A stretch of DNA of 64,000 bases from Magicicada septendecula (Eukaryota; Arthropoda; Insecta; Hemiptera; Cicadidae). The position numbers and the translations under genes were made by a program. The notes below the pieces were generated by a model, which ran no database searches, had not been told where the DNA came from, and saw only the letters and a list, made by a program, of their open reading frames with translations. Shown in pieces: positions 63,683 through 64,000 of the stretch. The stretch lies in assembly GCA_034769895.1 (NCBI GenBank), contig CM068369.1:430553479-430617478 (forward strand). Reading direction: 5' to 3'. Position 1 is the first letter of the stretch. Each line of letters opens with the position of its first letter.

Positions 63683-64000
63683 ATGAACTACTACTATATG
63701 GTCTGATACTTGTCAGTGGAAATTCGCATTGTTAATTTTCACTAAAATGTCAGTTAAAAATAAAGTGCACGGTTACTGGAGGATGCCGTGTGTCAAAAAT
63801 AATTTTGTCACTAAGCCGAGTTATTGAGTTGTTAGCTCGAAATTCATTAATGAACGTGACCTGTTGCCGGCTATGTTTACCATGTTGAATTTATCAGTTT
63901 TGAGACCCAATATTTCAGAACCTGTACAAGCTAAAAATCTGAAGTTTCTACAGGAAGTTAACCAGATTATTCGCTTTTTATGCAACAGCATTATCTAGAT

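Overview
This is an AT-rich nuclear window from an animal, most likely an insect with a large, repeat-laden genome. The evidence is arthropod-type Ty3/gypsy elements, an RTE-like non-LTR family, Penelope-like elements (PLEs), LTR-like repeats pairing a TATAAATA box with a TCAGT initiator, and long CA/TG microsatellites. I found no convincing host exon, tRNA, rRNA or snRNA gene. Every coding region I can support belongs to a transposable element, so the window is intergenic or lies in a very large intron.

Layout. 1-8463: a young Ty3/gypsy element on the + strand (E1), whose 5' LTR is cut by the window edge. Its single long frame joins Gag directly to RNase H and integrase; protease and reverse transcriptase are absent. 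8464-14090: AT-rich DNA holding a 514-bp foldback element (11199-11712). 14090-22200: AT-rich DNA with two diverged copies of a repeat (about 14150 and 17555) and a possible TIR element (about 20957-22185). 22200-32850: mostly featureless, with a degenerate tRNA-derived SINE (26953) and two LTR-like repeats (26048 and 31386). 32861-33315: a second foldback with almost perfect arms. 34700-38470: an RTE-like cluster, comprising a 1.55-kb copy with a 13-bp target duplication and a nested pair in opposite orientations. 39700-42460: microsatellites, including one (CA)n tract of 127 bp. 42650-43440: a decayed PLE. 47361-59953: a full-length Ty3/gypsy element on the - strand (E2), with separate intact gag and pol frames linked by a U UUA AAC slippery heptamer, inserted in a (TA)n tract. 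60000-60481: the 3' end of another PLE. 60699-61228: a third foldback with a 15-bp target duplication. 61244-64000: no recognised feature.

The most interesting system is the set of three foldback elements. Each is about 0.45-0.53 kb. Each has two long inverted arms, a single-copy tail of about 37-44 nt on one side only, and a target duplication of 11-16 bp. Each carries a hammerhead-ribozyme-like core, whose stem II varies in a compensatory way, whose stem III is a short palindrome, and whose stem I can pair. The same core lies downstream of the GIY-YIG coding end of a PLE remnant at 60281, and a decayed version lies downstream of the PLE at 42657. The foldbacks are therefore best read as non-autonomous, ribozyme-bearing relatives of PLEs. 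E2 could in principle supply the functions E1 lacks, but their sequences differ enough that this is only a hypothesis.
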